This document shows positions 1-15,200 of a stretch of DNA of 64,000 bases, piece after piece. Position numbers and translations under genes: made by a program. Position 1 is the stretch's first letter, and each line of letters starts with the position of its first letter. Below the pieces are notes generated by a model. It saw only the letters and a program-made list of their open reading frames with translations. It made no database searches and was not told the DNA's origin. The stretch spans positions 23,113,027 through 23,177,026 of the forward strand of contig OY759221.1 in NCBI GenBank assembly GCA_963662175.1, read 5' to 3'. Source of the stretch: Aradus depressus. Taxonomy: Eukaryota; Arthropoda; Insecta; Hemiptera; Aradidae.

Positions 1-239
1 AATAGTTGTTTTTATTCATTTTTGAATATCCCCTAAATCTATTGAATTCTTACAACCAAGAAATCACAATCAATTATCAAAAAAAAACAAATGCATTGGG
101 GAATCATAACCTCATGGTCCACTTTATTATAAAAACTTTATCAATCGAAATTATACCTTTAAAAAACTGATTTTAATTCCAAATCTAAAACTAATTTTAA
201 GATACAATCTTTTGTGGAAATAAATACAAGTATTTGTTC

Positions 240-3200
240 TTAATATTTTGATGGCTGTACTCGAAGTTTTCTTGTTTGTAATAAGTTGTATGATCCAAAG
301 ACTGCATTTTTCTCCCAGACGTAAGGTATGTAGAAAGATCTCACCCATCTGCTCGTCCTGACAAACAAATATTATTATTCATTTTTAAAATTTAATTCCT
401 GTATACATTTTTTTGAAATACGCATATTAGTTAATGTGGAGATAAATATTTAATAAACAAACATTTTAAGTGCTTTTTATAATTATAGTTAGGCTGGTGA
501 ATCATGTGATTCTAGCTTTTGACGTGAAAACGTCTATTCGCTCGTTAAGCACAGTGATAGCAGGTCAAACTTTCTTGTGTTACAAAATACCGTCAGATTT
601 CAATCAATAATAACTACGAGACTAATAATGCCATAACAACGGTTGAGGTCACAATGGATAGAGCATGTCTGTACGTGTTTGTTTTGCCTGTGACGTTATC
701 GGGCTAGTCTGGGCGCCGGCGGATGATTGTTGCGAATTAGCGTTGTGTAAAATTAGAAATTAGTGTAGCGTGATAACACGTTTAGATAGGACGTTGATTC
801 GGGTGTCATTGTAAAGAGCTTGAGGAGCACTACTAGGACTCAAAGTGAAACAATAAAAATATTCGCCGAAATATATGTAAAAATCGGTATTAAATTGAAA
901 ATTGCAAAAAAATTAAAGATGTCGTCTCATATGAATCGTAAATATGCGCGGAATTATATAAAACGCAAATCAGAGGAAAGCTCGCATCAAAACGAATTTA
1001 AAAAATCTAAAAAGTCTAGTGCCGAGCAAATGCAAGAGCTACGGCAGCATCGAAAAGAAGATGAAAAATGATTTTATCCCGACGTTTTCACGGAAAATCT
1101 TCGGCGTGGACCTTGATTACGCCTTAATGTTTTTTGGAAGTGAAAGGGGAAAGACAGGGCGCTTGGGGCCAATAGGAGAGCGTCATGTTGCCTTGACAAA
1201 AGTCCAACGTCCTGTCCGCTCTGTAGTAGCATTGCACTCCCGTCTCATTCCTCAGGCGCCTAAATAGCCTTTGCATCGTTTTTAAAACCAATTTTTCACA
1301 ATCATTCCTTATAAAATGGAGACAATAACGCTCATTACCAAAACGATAATCAGATAATTCAGGGGTTGCATGTAGCGGGTGGAATTTGGCAAGAACTAGC
1401 GGCAACATCGCAGCTCAGCCCCACCCCACATTCCAACATTTATTAGTCGAAACAAGAGACATAATTCGCCTTGTGAATAACAATTTTTCGATAGTACTAA
1501 CCATTTTCGCGTAAATCAAACGTCTAAAAAAAATGGGTTCCGAGTTATTTCAAAACAGTTTTCGGCATGTACCTCTTTCATTTTTCACTACAACTTCAAT
1601 TTGAAGATATTTTTTATTGAATCAATAAAATAAGCGATATCAGGTAAAATGTAGTTGAGCCATGAAGTAAAGTGGTTCTAACTGTTATCCAATATCTGTC
1701 AAAATCTAATCAGATCTAAGTTAGGAGCGAAATCTATCTTGATTTTTTACACCATTGCAATAATTTTTTATACAAAATGTATAAGAAAGTAAAAAGGCCT
1801 TTCGTTAACAAAATAAATTAATGTATAATATATCTATTTTTTCCATTTATTTTTTTGGTTTAGCAACGTAGCTAACGTACAGACTTTAACGTAGCAATTA
1901 CAGACGTTTCGGGTAGCATTCCCATCATCAGTATCTATAATTAATTTAATGTTCTTTATGTTAACAATTATTATCGTATCAATCAAATTTTTGTTTTAAC
2001 AGAATGTATCAGTCGACCACTACGTTGAAACTCCAAGTCAAGACTTAAAATAAATTAATACACATATTGAATGAAATGAAATGAAAAGAAATTCTATTAT
2101 TCTGGAGCCGAGGTCCCCTAAGAATAAATACATATAGAGTAAAGAAAAGGAAACAATGAAATATAGTATCAGTATGACGTACAAATAAATAAATTAATGC
2201 TACTATGGAGAAAAACTAGAAATTAATAATATATAGATATACAAAAGATTAACATAAAAAACATAAAATTAACAGCTAAATCATGAAGAAAAATAAAATA
2301 AAAGTACTATATAAATAAAAGAGAATATGTAAAGAAAAGAAGAAGTATATAAATAAGAAATAAATAAAATTGATAATATAAATGGACCGAGCATAGTCCT
2401 ATGATGGTTGATTATAAAAGAGAAGGAAGGATGCCCAGCCAAGGTTTGACATAAAATTAATTTTAGACAGTAGGGGCTAGATAGAAAAGTGTGAGGAGCT
2501 AAAATAAAAAATAAATAAATGCTTTAAAGAGACAAGAAAAAAATGGGATAAGTAAATAATTTAAGTGATTAGAATAATGATACGAATTGGAGAATAGGGA
2601 GGAGAGAGGTGAAGACCTAATCAAAGGGGAGTGGATTGTTTAGTGAAGAGGAATTGGAATAGTGGTTCGAAAGATAAAAAAAAATAGGAGATTTTTTTTA
2701 CTACTATTTTTTTAACTTAAAAATGATTTACACAGATATTGGAACCAAGCTCCTCGTATGTTACCTGTAGTTGTCCAGAAAAGGTATAACCTTGAGTAAG
2801 ACCCACTTGTCGACTTGAGTAGAATAGTTAGGTTCCAGGTCAGTAGAGCGTCCAGTGTCCAAATCCACGAGGAAGTGGCAGGATGTTACATTAGCCTGTC
2901 AAATTATAATGGTTTATAGTAATCAGTATCTGTAACTACTGCCAGTTCGAAATAGTAAGACGGCAGTGAATTAAGTGGGGAGGGGTCCAAAAATTTTTTT
3001 TAAAGTTTTCTGTAAATAAACTTTTAAAAAGGCATTTCCGGACCCATGTTTATATTAAATTTTAAGTTATGTTTTTGGTCAGAAATTCGATATGGAGTTT
3101 TCAACAGAATTTCTTGTTTTTCAACTTCCTGATTCCAAACATGAAAAAAAAAAAAAAGTCTGTCTATTTGTGTGTCTACAATGCACCTGTGAGTCTGTGA

Positions 3201-6200
3201 ACACGATAATTCCCGATATAATGAATGTATCGACACAAAATTGCATATGTGTAGCCAGAACCCTCTAAGGAAGACACATATTGATTCTCAGCGAAGTCAG
3301 CCGAAGGGAAGAGGGGATTAGGAGGAGGCTTAACAAAAAACTCGAAATAACTACAGTTGTAATGAATGTATCGATACAACATTTCGTATGAATATTCAGA
3401 AGCCATAGGTAATTCAAATATTGAGGCTTTGGAGAGAGAGCGAGAACGTAATTAATTAATTCGGGGTGGGGAAGTACACAGTCGGTGATTCAGCAAGACA
3501 TTTTTTTCTTATTTTGAACCCATCAAACTATTCTCGGAATTATGGACACTTCGACTGGAACACGTCTTAAACATTTTTTTTTTTTTTTTTTCAGGCAGAA
3601 TAACGTAATTTTAGGCAATTCCAATCACAGACAGACAGAATGCCATATAATTCTTTTATTTTTACTAGTACGTACGGACACAATCACAAAACTAATCAAA
3701 TTGAAATAAAACAAAAGCGCTTACTATATCACAGTTCATCAGAGATGTTTTAAAGAGGTACTCTTTATAAATATTTATTCAAAAAATAAAATTTACTTCT
3801 TCAAATTTCCTCCGACGAATTGTCAACGCTCCTTTCTTTGTCACCAATAAAGTCCTACACAGAGATCTCAGTATTCCCACTGTCAATGCATTAATCAAAT
3901 CCCGATTCCAATCATTCCACAGAAACCTTTCTTCCCATTCAAATCCTCTCGCACAAGACCTTTCCTCTCATTCCCATCCTGACAATCCTCCCCGCCGCTT
4001 GAACAGGAGGTGGCCTCGCGATCTTCTCTCGGAGGATAGTGAATAATGACAATTAACTTTCGAGGGAGTGTCAGCGCTGGCTGGCTTCTCCCATCAAGTG
4101 ATGTTATATTTTTCTTTTACCACATATTTGCTTATTATGTATATATTGTATATAGGTTGCAAATAGAATAAAAAAAAAAAAAAAACTTCTTCAAATTTAC
4201 TGTAGAATATACAAATCGTCCAGATACATCCATAATTGATACTTCCAGTTGTAAAAAGACAAACATGAAAAAACTTACATATCTAGATTCTTCTTCCTTG
4301 TTTTCATCATTCATAAAATCCGGTGGGATTGACGTCGCCTCGAAACCTGCACCTGAGGTATAATATTTCGGAAGCTGTCCTCGAAATTCGGATTTTATAA
4401 ATTGTAAGGTCCATCTACAACAGGGGAAAAATGAAATATTGCTAGTGACAAACTAAAGAATACAAAAATAAAGATAAAACGAATGTTTTTTAAAATATTG
4501 TTTATTTCACACTAATATATACAATATATGAGAGTACTTTCAGTAATGCTAGTATCTTCATTTCGTATGTGCTAAGTCATGGCTGATGATGGTAGCAATA
4601 TCGAAAGTACTCCTATATATTATATATATTTCGTGAAATCTCTTTTATTTAGCGTTTCAACTTACATTAAGTAATAAAAGACTCATTTACAACCAATTAG
4701 TGAAGCCAATATATGTAGGATGCAATATATATGTATGGAGCTGAACTCTAAACCTTCGAATTCTTATAGAATCCCAAGCCTACAATCCCTTATCCTTCGT
4801 AAAATCACAAACGCTCCATTCTAAAATGCTACCTATCCTTCACGATGACCTCCAGACACCCTTTGTAATGGATGCAATTAAATCCTGCTACAGAAACTTC
4901 CATTCTAACCTTTCCTTTAACCCTAATCCTTTAGTCTGTAGACTTGCGAGAAGAACCCTTCCTAATGTTCATGTTCCGAGGCAATGGCCTCGAGACCTAC
5001 CAGTTGATTGAAGACTTAATCAACTATACACACAACTACTTTTTATCTACTTTCTATCTGTCTCTATGTTTTTTCTTTTCAAATTCTAGATTTTAACTGG
5101 ATTTTTGAAAAGAAAAATTACAAAATTAATACATCAATATTGATGGGGTAAGTATTTCTGGAGATATTCAGGGAGGTGCAAATTTCAATATGATATTATG
5201 TACGTGATATAATATATTTTCTCCTAGATCTTACACCTAAATACATGAAACAATATACAACAAACAATACAATTTTTCATAATTTGTTGCCCTAAAGTTA
5301 TTCGGCTATTCAACCTCACCTTCCCCTTGGAAGACCTTACAGAAATTCGGCCACCCTAAATATCTTCAGGAATACTTATCCGATCAATATCATTTTTGTG
5401 ACATTTCTCAAAATAAATAGTTTTAGAAATTGAAAAAAAATAATAATAATAACCTTCCGTAAGGATCTCAACCGATATGAAACAATAACAAAGTTTCGTA
5501 AGTGGGCTTACTGAATTGCTGGCTAATTATCATATCATTTATACCTACTACAAATTAGATATAATTTACATTATCAAAAAATTGTTCGATTATACTGATT
5601 AACTGTTTATTCATAACTTCTACGTTGAAAAATACGGACATATTGCTGAAACGTATAATATATAATGTAATAAATAAATTAAACAACCTTCTGATGGCTT
5701 CGGCATTCCAACATTTCAAGTTTCGTTATAAACTAAGTCAGTTGCTGAGTGCCAACCATTTTTATGTATCAGGTAAGGAATGGTTGAAATTTCAACAATG
5801 TAGTTAGTTTACGTACACATTTTTTTATGAAATAGACAAGATTTCAAAAAATAAGTTTGTTTTAGTTATTAATTTATTCATTTTGCAGTGGAATACACAC
5901 TGTGAATGAAAAGGAAGATTATAGATAATGATTCTACTTCAGATGCTACACATCAGGTTGTATACATCTTTTGATAGCTAAGTTCTAACTAAATTGCAAT
6001 ACATTACTCGTGGGCAACGCCAGATGAACCTGTTATTATACATAAAATAAACTCATTAATCTGGGGAGGAAATATTGAAAAAATTAATAAAAAAAAGAAA
6101 ACTCACTTATCGTCTGGAAGGAAGAATGAAGAAGGGAATCTGTACCACTCTTTACCAACGCAAATATTGAAAGAGTTAAGAGTTGGGAGGTTGCCTTCAG

Positions 6201-9200
6201 CAGACATCTTGCTTAGTTCCATGTAAGTATCCATAGGAGCATGGTAGCCTGCAGAAAACATTGTTCTTCAAGAAATATATATATTTGTTTGTCTATACAG
6301 AAAAAGCAAAGCTATTGGAACGGAGCGAAGCGGTGTCCCTCTCTGGGCACTTCTTTTAATTTCAAGATAAAAACTATTAATTTTAAGAGAAAATAATTCA
6401 CAACCATAATAATAGGGTATCTAATCCTAGTCTATAATATGATCATTGTATAGTAATAATAAAAAATTCATATAATCCCTGAAATATCACCAAACAGTAA
6501 TTAAGATAATATAAAAATGCACCCTTTTAAAAATCACTTGACCTAGATGTATAATCGCAACTGCTGGCACATTAGTCAGGTCGAAAAAATAACTGCTCAT
6601 ATGCAAATCTACAAAATTTGCAATCAAAGTCCTTTAGACAGCAGCAAAAAGTCGCATATAGGGCTATCATTAAGCAATTAAATCACCAGGAATCAAGCTA
6701 AAAGATATATTTCATCACTAAAGTAGCGAGCGTAATCACTGTTATCATTGTACATTTAAAAATCTTCAACATAATGTTTCAGCAAATACACAAAGGTGTT
6801 TTAGTTTCATAGACATACTATTTTTGATTAAAAAAATATATATATAAGTATAGTGAATGGTAATGAGAGACATAGTGGCTTTAGAAAGAGAGGAAGGGAT
6901 AAGATGAGTTGTTCTCAACCACTGTGCCATGGTATAAGCGCGAAGGGTTTTTAGGTGTGCCGCCAAATAGAGATCAAAAAGTGAAAATTTACAAACAAAA
7001 CCAATGGGAGTAAAATAGTCTTTAACACAAATGTAAAGATCAAAACTGGTAATGGTGGAGCATGAACTGAGAGTTGTATTACCATTTTTAACACCAAAAA
7101 TAAATAAGATAATCCAAAAACAACAGGCACAAATTTCCCTTTGATATATATACTAAAAATAATTTTTCTATAAACCATTTAGTAGTAAACATAAATAATT
7201 CAAGGAAAAATAATTTTGTTGGCCTCTTTAGGTCTACTATATTTTATTTCATCATGCTGACGTTTGGGCTTCTATGAGCCATTTTCATACATCGCAGAAA
7301 TGATCATCAATAATTATTCATAATTGTTGTGATAAGTCATTTTTCAACTGTAAATAGGCCATCTATTAACACGTACATTTCGACATGTCCATATTGAATG
7401 AAAATGGCTCATAGAAGCCGAAACGTTAAACGTCAGAATGATGAAATAAATAAAATATAGTAGACCTAAAGAGGCCAACAAAATGAATTTTCCCTCAAAT
7501 ATTCACAAGATCTAAACCACTACTGGTAAATAAATAATTCAGTTCGTAACAATATGTATTTGATATATATTCAGACTTATATTAGCTTGTAACGCGATAT
7601 CTATTGATAGATACAGTGAAAGATGATGTAACAAGGAATTCCTCCGTTTCAGGTTAAGGAAGACTAAGAACAGTAAAGAGTCAGAGCACCAACGTCTTGG
7701 GAAAATAAGAGTGTATCATTATTATTAAGAAATTGTGGGAACCTGTAGTTGATGAACTTAATAACGTTAAACCTAACGACGTAATTGAGGTTAGTTACCT
7801 TTGTACAAAGCAAGTATCCTGGTAACCCCAAGAAGAGATGTGATAAAGACGACAGGGAAGACAATCAGTGAGGTGTGATGTAGATAGTGTTGGCCTGACT
7901 TGACGAAAAGGCGAAAGTAGATCTTCTGTACGGCGTCAAGGCTCAGCGCCCCACAGAGACAGATCAATGGGTAGATCGGGAACAGGAACCTCTCCTCCTG
8001 ATCAACAAAAATCAGTAAATGGTAATCAATTCTTCGAATTATATAGTGACTGTTCGTTTGGTTTATTAAAATCTCCGCCTTGCTGAGGAGCGGGAGACCA
8101 TCCATGGACGGTACATTGGGTGTCCGGCTGTGATTACATACCTTGGTGTGAGGATCGCGCAGTACCTCAAAGAGACGCCCCACGAAATTTGCCATTAAGG
8201 AAACGACGATAGCCACGTGCGACGCGAGGCCTCGGCTACTCTGCGTGTAGGACAATCTACACTTGGGTATTCGTGGCTGTAGCAGGGTCGCTGCTGCTGG
8301 TTGGTGACATCGAGACTGCAGCGCGTAATCTGATGAAAGCCTAGAGAGCAGCCCATTTAATGGTTACAAAGGCGTATCGAACTGTCTCTACGGCTGCGCT
8401 ATAGTTACTAGCAAGAGACCCCTCCCTTCATTGATTTGGTCTTGACAGGGTTGTCGCATCGCACTTCTGCAGACGCAACATGCCTTTAGGACCAAATATT
8501 TATGAGCTTTTACGGCTAGCCCAGGAGGAAGACACATGGACAGTTCAGACCAGAGCTTTGCGAGGACATCGTCCAGCGAATGACCGAACAACGTAGGTAC
8601 AGCCTGATCGTTTGAAGTCTCAAATGTTAACTGGTCATTGTGACTTTAACTCTAAGCTCTTTTTTTTAAAGAGAAACGACCTGTTCGTGCGGTGGCATCG
8701 AGACTGCAGAACATGTAGTCCTCCAATGACCGCTGTACAACCAAGCTAAGGTGGAGTTGATTCACAGGACATGATCAAACCGGATAAAATCCGTTGAATG
8801 TTTACAGAGTTCGAACCGAAAATATGGAAGACAAAGTACAAAATTACGTGTAATACCTATGTTGAGTTTACACATGCATCGTAGTCCACAACGTTACGCT
8901 CCAGGGTTTACACATGCATCGTAGGCCACAACGTTACTCTCCAGGGTTTACACATGCATCGTATGAATACAAACATATTGAAAATGAAATTATTCTTGAG
9001 GGATTAACTGAAAACTACATAAAAAAAAGGAGAAAATATGAAAATCTCAATTTTAAATTACGCTAAGAACAAGAGGGCGCCAGACTGAACATATCTTGCG
9101 AAATTTATCAAAATCCGTTCGTTAGATCCGGAGATGATAAGACTTTTCTCGTCCAACCCCTCTTTTTCCTATATCACTCATCATGCACCTTTTAATCAGC

Positions 9201-12200
9201 GGTAAATATTATCTGACATCTTTGGTAGTTGCAGCAAACTGAATGAGCTCCTTACCTTATGGGGCTGAAGAGTGAATACTGCCAGCCATAAGTACAAAGG
9301 CAATATAGACAGGGAATATGGAAGACAAGCAGGGTTTCTCGCGTTCACAGGCACGATTCTATTGACGGTCATCTAAAACAAAAAATAGCAATAGAAATAC
9401 AATGTACATGTTCATAAAGTGATCCCCCCTAAATAGCGGTAGGACACACAAACTAAATTTTGACAAAATCTAATAAGTACACGAAGTTATGATAAGTGGC
9501 ACACATTTTTATTTTACACAGGAAATGAAACAGTTCGAACAAATCACTTTGCTCATTCGAAATCTTTTGATAACAATTCCAATAATAACAGACAAAATTA
9601 ATTTATTTTTTGAAATATTGTGTATTCCACAAAAAAATATATACATAAATGTTTCAGCATAATATCATCGTCATGCCGAAACCGGAATATTTTTTTGTGG
9701 AACAGACAATATTTAAAAAAATAAGTTTGTTTTATTTATTTACTAGCAGTAATACCCGGAGTTGCCCGGGGAACTTTGACTTTTCTCCTAATATCTCTCG
9801 TTCGAATCCATTTCAATTCTTCAATAGTACATTCAAGATGTTATAATTTTCAATTATTCATACGGAATAACGCTTATAGTCCTTCAACGGCAGACTTCCC
9901 AGCTAGTAAGTTTTTAGGACCCCTGGGCACCACGGCTAGTACGCGCCATTCAACGGCGGAAACCATAGCTAGTGAATACTTAGCATCAGTGGACGTCCTA
10001 GCCAGTGCGTAATTGAGAACGCTTGTGACCACCAGGTTGATTAAAACATAGACTTCAACCATCCTGGAGCTAAAACTAATTTATTCAAAAAGATTTCTCA
10101 TTAATCGTTGCAATGGTTTTCGAGTTACAAAGATTGCGTGAGTGGATGCTGGGATGGACCAGGGGTTGATTAAAAAATAGACCTTAACCTTCCGGTAGAT
10201 AAAACTTATCTATTCAAAACGATTCCTCATTAATCATTGCAGTGGTTTTTGAGTTACAAAGATTGCGTGGGTGGATGCTGGGATGGACCAGATATTGAGG
10301 TACTAATACGCCTATAACCTTCCACAGACGATGACGAACAAATTTAAAAAAAAAATAATAAAATCCATCAAGCCGTTCGTGAGTTATAGCGGTACAACGC
10401 ACAGACATTTTCAGCTTTATATAATTTATAAAGCTGAAAATGTCTGTGCGTTGTACCGAGAAACGCAAACATATCGTAGAAGCTTGTTATCATATATTAT
10501 ATGATAACAAGCTTCCACGATATGTTTGCGTTTCTCAACTTAATAGTTATAAAAATAATCTACTGAGCTCAATATCACGAGTTCGAAACCAGACAGAGGG
10601 CAACCTCGGAATCCGTCTAGCACAAATAATAAATCTGTGAGATCAGATTTAATTTCAATTTTACAACCTGTGAAGTAAACATTTAATGTCAATATTAATA
10701 TAATAAATGAAAATAAAAAAAATGTGAACATTAAGTGTTGTCTGCATTGTCAACATGTCTTTATATGATCCCTCGTATTTTTATGGTAAAATTCAACACA
10801 ACTTTTAGGAAAGTTCGCTTTGATTTCAACATCTGTTTTCACAAAGTCTATGAACATACACCCTTTCAGAATCGTCGAGGGGCGGGACAAAGTTACCGGA
10901 GCCCTTTGCCTGGTCTCCTGGACAATGATTTCATTTCTGGGACAAACATGGACGGCAATCCTAGGTAGATATATCGCCATCACGGAAAGTTAAATTGAAT
11001 CACTTTATGAATAGGCCTTAACTTTCTATAAGTAAGCTTAGGAAAAAAAATAATATAAAATACTCACCAGTAGGGCTGGAGTTAAAAGAGATGCGATGAA
11101 AATAAAATTAAAATTTAAAAATCCGTTAAGAATATAAAAATACCAGGGTTCAATTCCGTACAAATCTGGGCCGTTTCCAGAGAAAACATTATATAACAGA
11201 AGGTTGAAGGGAGCAACAACTATCTTTCCGTAGTATAACGAATCAATTTTAATCATTGGTATCTAAAAAATAAAGTAACAGCCAAAGTTCATTTAAAAAA
11301 AAATTAATTAGAACATTTTTAATATTAATTTTAGGAATATTGGAAGTGTATTTATCTTACCACTACAATGAAGCATGATATGACACACCATTTAATAAAT
11401 TGTTCAAAATCTTTTCTATAGAAGAGCATATCAATCGCAATAGGAACCCTGGAAAAGTAAAATAAACAACAAATCAACACTGACTGAGGAGACAGAAGAA
11501 TAACTGAAAACAAAGGAATAGAACAATGTGTTTCTTAAACTTCTATGGGATGTTGAATTGTTGGTTTTTTCCGGCATTTCTTCCAGAGATGTTTTCTTTG
11601 AACGAGTGTTCATAGTGACCAGAAGAAGGGACGTGTAAGTGTAAATATTGTCAGAAAAAAGAAAAAACCTCTAGAAGAAATGCCGGAAAAAATCAACGAA
11701 TAGAACAATTCACATGAAAGAGGAGTTATCTCTTCGTTCGAGAATGTAATCAAATAGGTGTTCGTAAGGCCAGGATTAGGTTTAGTAAACCTGTACAATT
11801 TGTGCATACCTGGTTGTGTAGTTTTACGGCCTCGTATGCAATTTGGTAGAATTTCGGACGAAAATGGACATAATTAGCTTGAAAATGCACTCCTCTTGTT
11901 TCAACTCAAGTATCAAAATCAACCTGAAGCGAAATGCGGAATCTAAGCGCTCTATATTTCCCTATACTCAAAAGGATCTAAACTATCGAGCCCACATAAT
12001 ACATTCTGTAATATTTTCTTATATTTTTTTCATCAACACATTTAAAATTAATCCAAGACGTAAGAAAAAAATTCTTGGACACACGGCTCACATGGGAACT
12101 TCATATCAACACAAAACTCACACGCGCATACACCCGTTTAAAACCTCTCTATACACTCATTAACCGCAACACACCCCTCAAACACTCTTGCACACTGCTC

Positions 12201-15200
12201 CTGTACAAAACATTACTTCTCTCATTGTTAACATACGCCTGTCCGATATGGCATGGCGCCAGTCCTTCACTCACAACACGACTACAAACATTTCAGAATA
12301 AAATTCTTCATGTTTCTCTGAATGCACCATGGTTTATCCGAAACAGTCAAATCCATGAGGAACTGGGAGTTCCTCGGGTCGCAGCCTATTTAAGGTCCTT
12401 AGTAGATAACTACCACGGCAGACAAGGACTGTGTTCTGGAGCAGCCCACTATAATCTTGGCCAGCCTACTCTCCATAGAAGGCTCAAACCAATATTGTAC
12501 CAAGACATTATTATTCAATAATTCCATTTTATATTTTTGTGTGAAAAACCAAGATGTTCTGGTCCAAATAAAGTGTGTTGTTGTCAAGAAAAAAAATACA
12601 TTTCATCCGACATTATAACAGACTTAATAAAATATACAATTTTTCTCATTAAAAATTGATCCCCCATGGTCACGTTGAAACTTACTCAGGTCGGTAGAAT
12701 GATAAGAAAATTTGATTTTGGACATTGACCCCAAACTGAAATTTCCAATTAGTTTTTCCGAAGTAAATAATCAACTGGTAAAGCCATTAATTTTTATAAA
12801 CCAAGTATGTATTAATTAGTTCAGAAATAATAAACGTTTGCTTACCCAATGAGTGCAGCAAAGGGCCAACTGAGGAAAGATGATATTGCAGTGAGAAAAA
12901 CAGCTAACTCATATTTTCTATGATACCAAGCACCGATGGAAAGCATTGTCAGGTACCTGAAGAAGAAAAAGGGTTATCTAGTTTTTCCTTAGTTCCACGA
13001 TCGATTGATAATATACATTCCAAATAATTTGTTTTATAATATACAAAATTCAATATTAGGTACTTCCCTAGATCAAATATGTAAAATTAGATACTAACAT
13101 TGAAGATGAGGACGGTAAGAAAGCAGAAGAGGAAACGAACATTCCTGCGCTGAAAAGAAGAAAAATCAGGGTCATCCGTCCAACATGGATTCCAAATTCT
13201 CGACAAACACTCCTAAAAAAAAGATTATGATCAACGAATTAGAACGAATAAAATACCCTACTTGTGTAAATGTAGTAGAAAAATGTTTTTATTTAAACAT
13301 ATTTATAACTATTATTTGAAATTTTACAAAAAATAATGTTTAAATGAAAAAGAAAAGAAAATGACAGGTAGATTAAAGGTGATTTTGAATGCAACGGAGG
13401 AAGTGACTGTTTGAATGGAGAAGGCGTTCTTGTAAATATAATAATGAATGTAGCTGTTAAAATGAGTAGTCCAATACACTTCATTATTCAAAAATCCATA
13501 GCATATATTGTAAAAAAAAATGAAAACATAATTGAAAAATATCCTGTAATGAGAACAGAACAACAATGTTACCAAAGGAAAATCAGGACAGAATGAAGGA
13601 TATGAAAGTATTCCTAAAATGTTTGTGCATAATAATAAGGTGACCAACTATTTTTTTTACAAAAGGAGTACGGATGGAATTTCATTGGATATGGTGATTG
13701 GGGTTATGAAAAAAAACATTAAGTCGCAATCGGCCATATACTTTTAAAAAATAATCTAGATAATAGAAATGTAATTATTTTAGATATATACCTATATCCT
13801 TTTAATTCATGAAATCATATTTTTCTTTTGAATGATTTTTTTTCAATAGTTCTGAATTTTCTTTTAAGAGCGCACTTATGTCAGAACAACTTGCGTCCCG
13901 CATTGAACTTTACCGTTAAAACTGCAGCTAGTGTTTATGCAGATAATTGTGATTTTTCACTGCTCCAGTTTTTATATTTATTAATGGAGCACAAAGGAGT
14001 ATTTTTGGAGTACTATTCACGAAAAAGGAGTACAAAACTCCCTAAAGGAGTAAAGTTGATCACCTTAATAATAACATAGTGCGTTTTGATTGATACGAAC
14101 ATGATGAAAAGCGTTTTGTTTCAGAACGTCTATTTTCAATGTAATTAATATTATTGGAAAAAAGGATATTTTGATTCCTTGTTACTAAAAATTACACGTT
14201 TCCAATTATTTTTGTCTAAATATTGGTAAATTCATTTTGAAATATATACAAAAACAAATTCCAATTTGTTTATTATATTCAAGTTTCCAGAGAAATTATT
14301 TATTTCACTTATGAATACGAAATAAAACTACAATAGCCAGCGTTTTTACAGACTAATATTCATTTCTGTCAATTATTGAATATTATGAGAATAATTAATA
14401 ACAGTTATTTATAAGGATGATCTCTCAATCGCAGTTTTCATTGAACTATTTACTTGTTCCTCCTATATCTTATAGTAAAATGATGCTTCATTATTTACTT
14501 AGGTATTTTCACGATACTTATCCTGGAATTCATTGGACGTCGGGACTTGGGTGACTGGACCATGTCAGTGCCTTGTCGTGCTTCAGTCATAATGAATCAT
14601 TTGGCTCAGATAGATTAGTAAATCTAATTTTTTATTCATACCCCTATTGACTGGTTGTGTATTCATTGAAATATTGTGATAATAAATATTTTCAAAGAGT
14701 AGAGTAGCCCATCCCATAATAATCATAATACCAAATCTATAATACTAGTACTATAAACACATATGTAAAAACTGATAGATTAAAAATACGCTATGAACGT
14801 ATTCCTTACTTGTAAAAATATACTTCAGAAAAAGCACAACACAGAGCTAGGAGACATCGTTGAAAATAAAATACCAGAAGTTTATCTGGTTTTAAAAGAG
14901 CGCTGTAAATAATAGAAGGGAGTAACTGAAACAGCAGGTAGGAATAGGAGCGCAAAGAATACAGAGGACTATACTCCCACGTCTGCAGACCTTTGCCGTA
15001 CATAAGGAAGTGCCCCTGAAAAATTGTTAAAATGTATATTATTATTATTATCAAAAAACATACAGGTATTTAACACAATATAGATGTGAAAAAAAACGTT
15101 ACCGGTTCCCAATAATTAAAAGTTTCATCACAATCAGAAATATGGCTCCATATCGCAGCGACAATGCGAGCCGAAAGAAGAGCTTTGAAGGCGGTATAGC

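Larger units (their letters stand above)
358..2764. other. ALG9 last intron: AT-rich, one small ORF, repeat
   Basis: This 2.4-kb intron contains a more GC-rich block (about 640-1430) with a lysine-rich 83-codon open frame at 820-1071, a dispersed repeat at 1470-1570 that recurs at about 19150-19270, and an AT-rich dispersed repeat at 2064-2700. I see no host exon in it. Confidence 0.6.

Noticed and set aside
151..348. Minus-strand 65-codon frame at the left edge
   Set aside because: It overlaps the last ALG9 exon in a different frame; the ALG9 frame fits the family's C-terminus.
4535..4615. Functional hammerhead ribozyme at the CTGATGA motif
   Set aside because: Stem II is only 3 bp with a G-U pair and stem I does not form; the pairing seen is explained by the palindromic repeat.
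7791..8255. 154-codon minus-strand frame as a separate gene
   Set aside because: Its second half is an ALG9 exon read on into the upstream intron.
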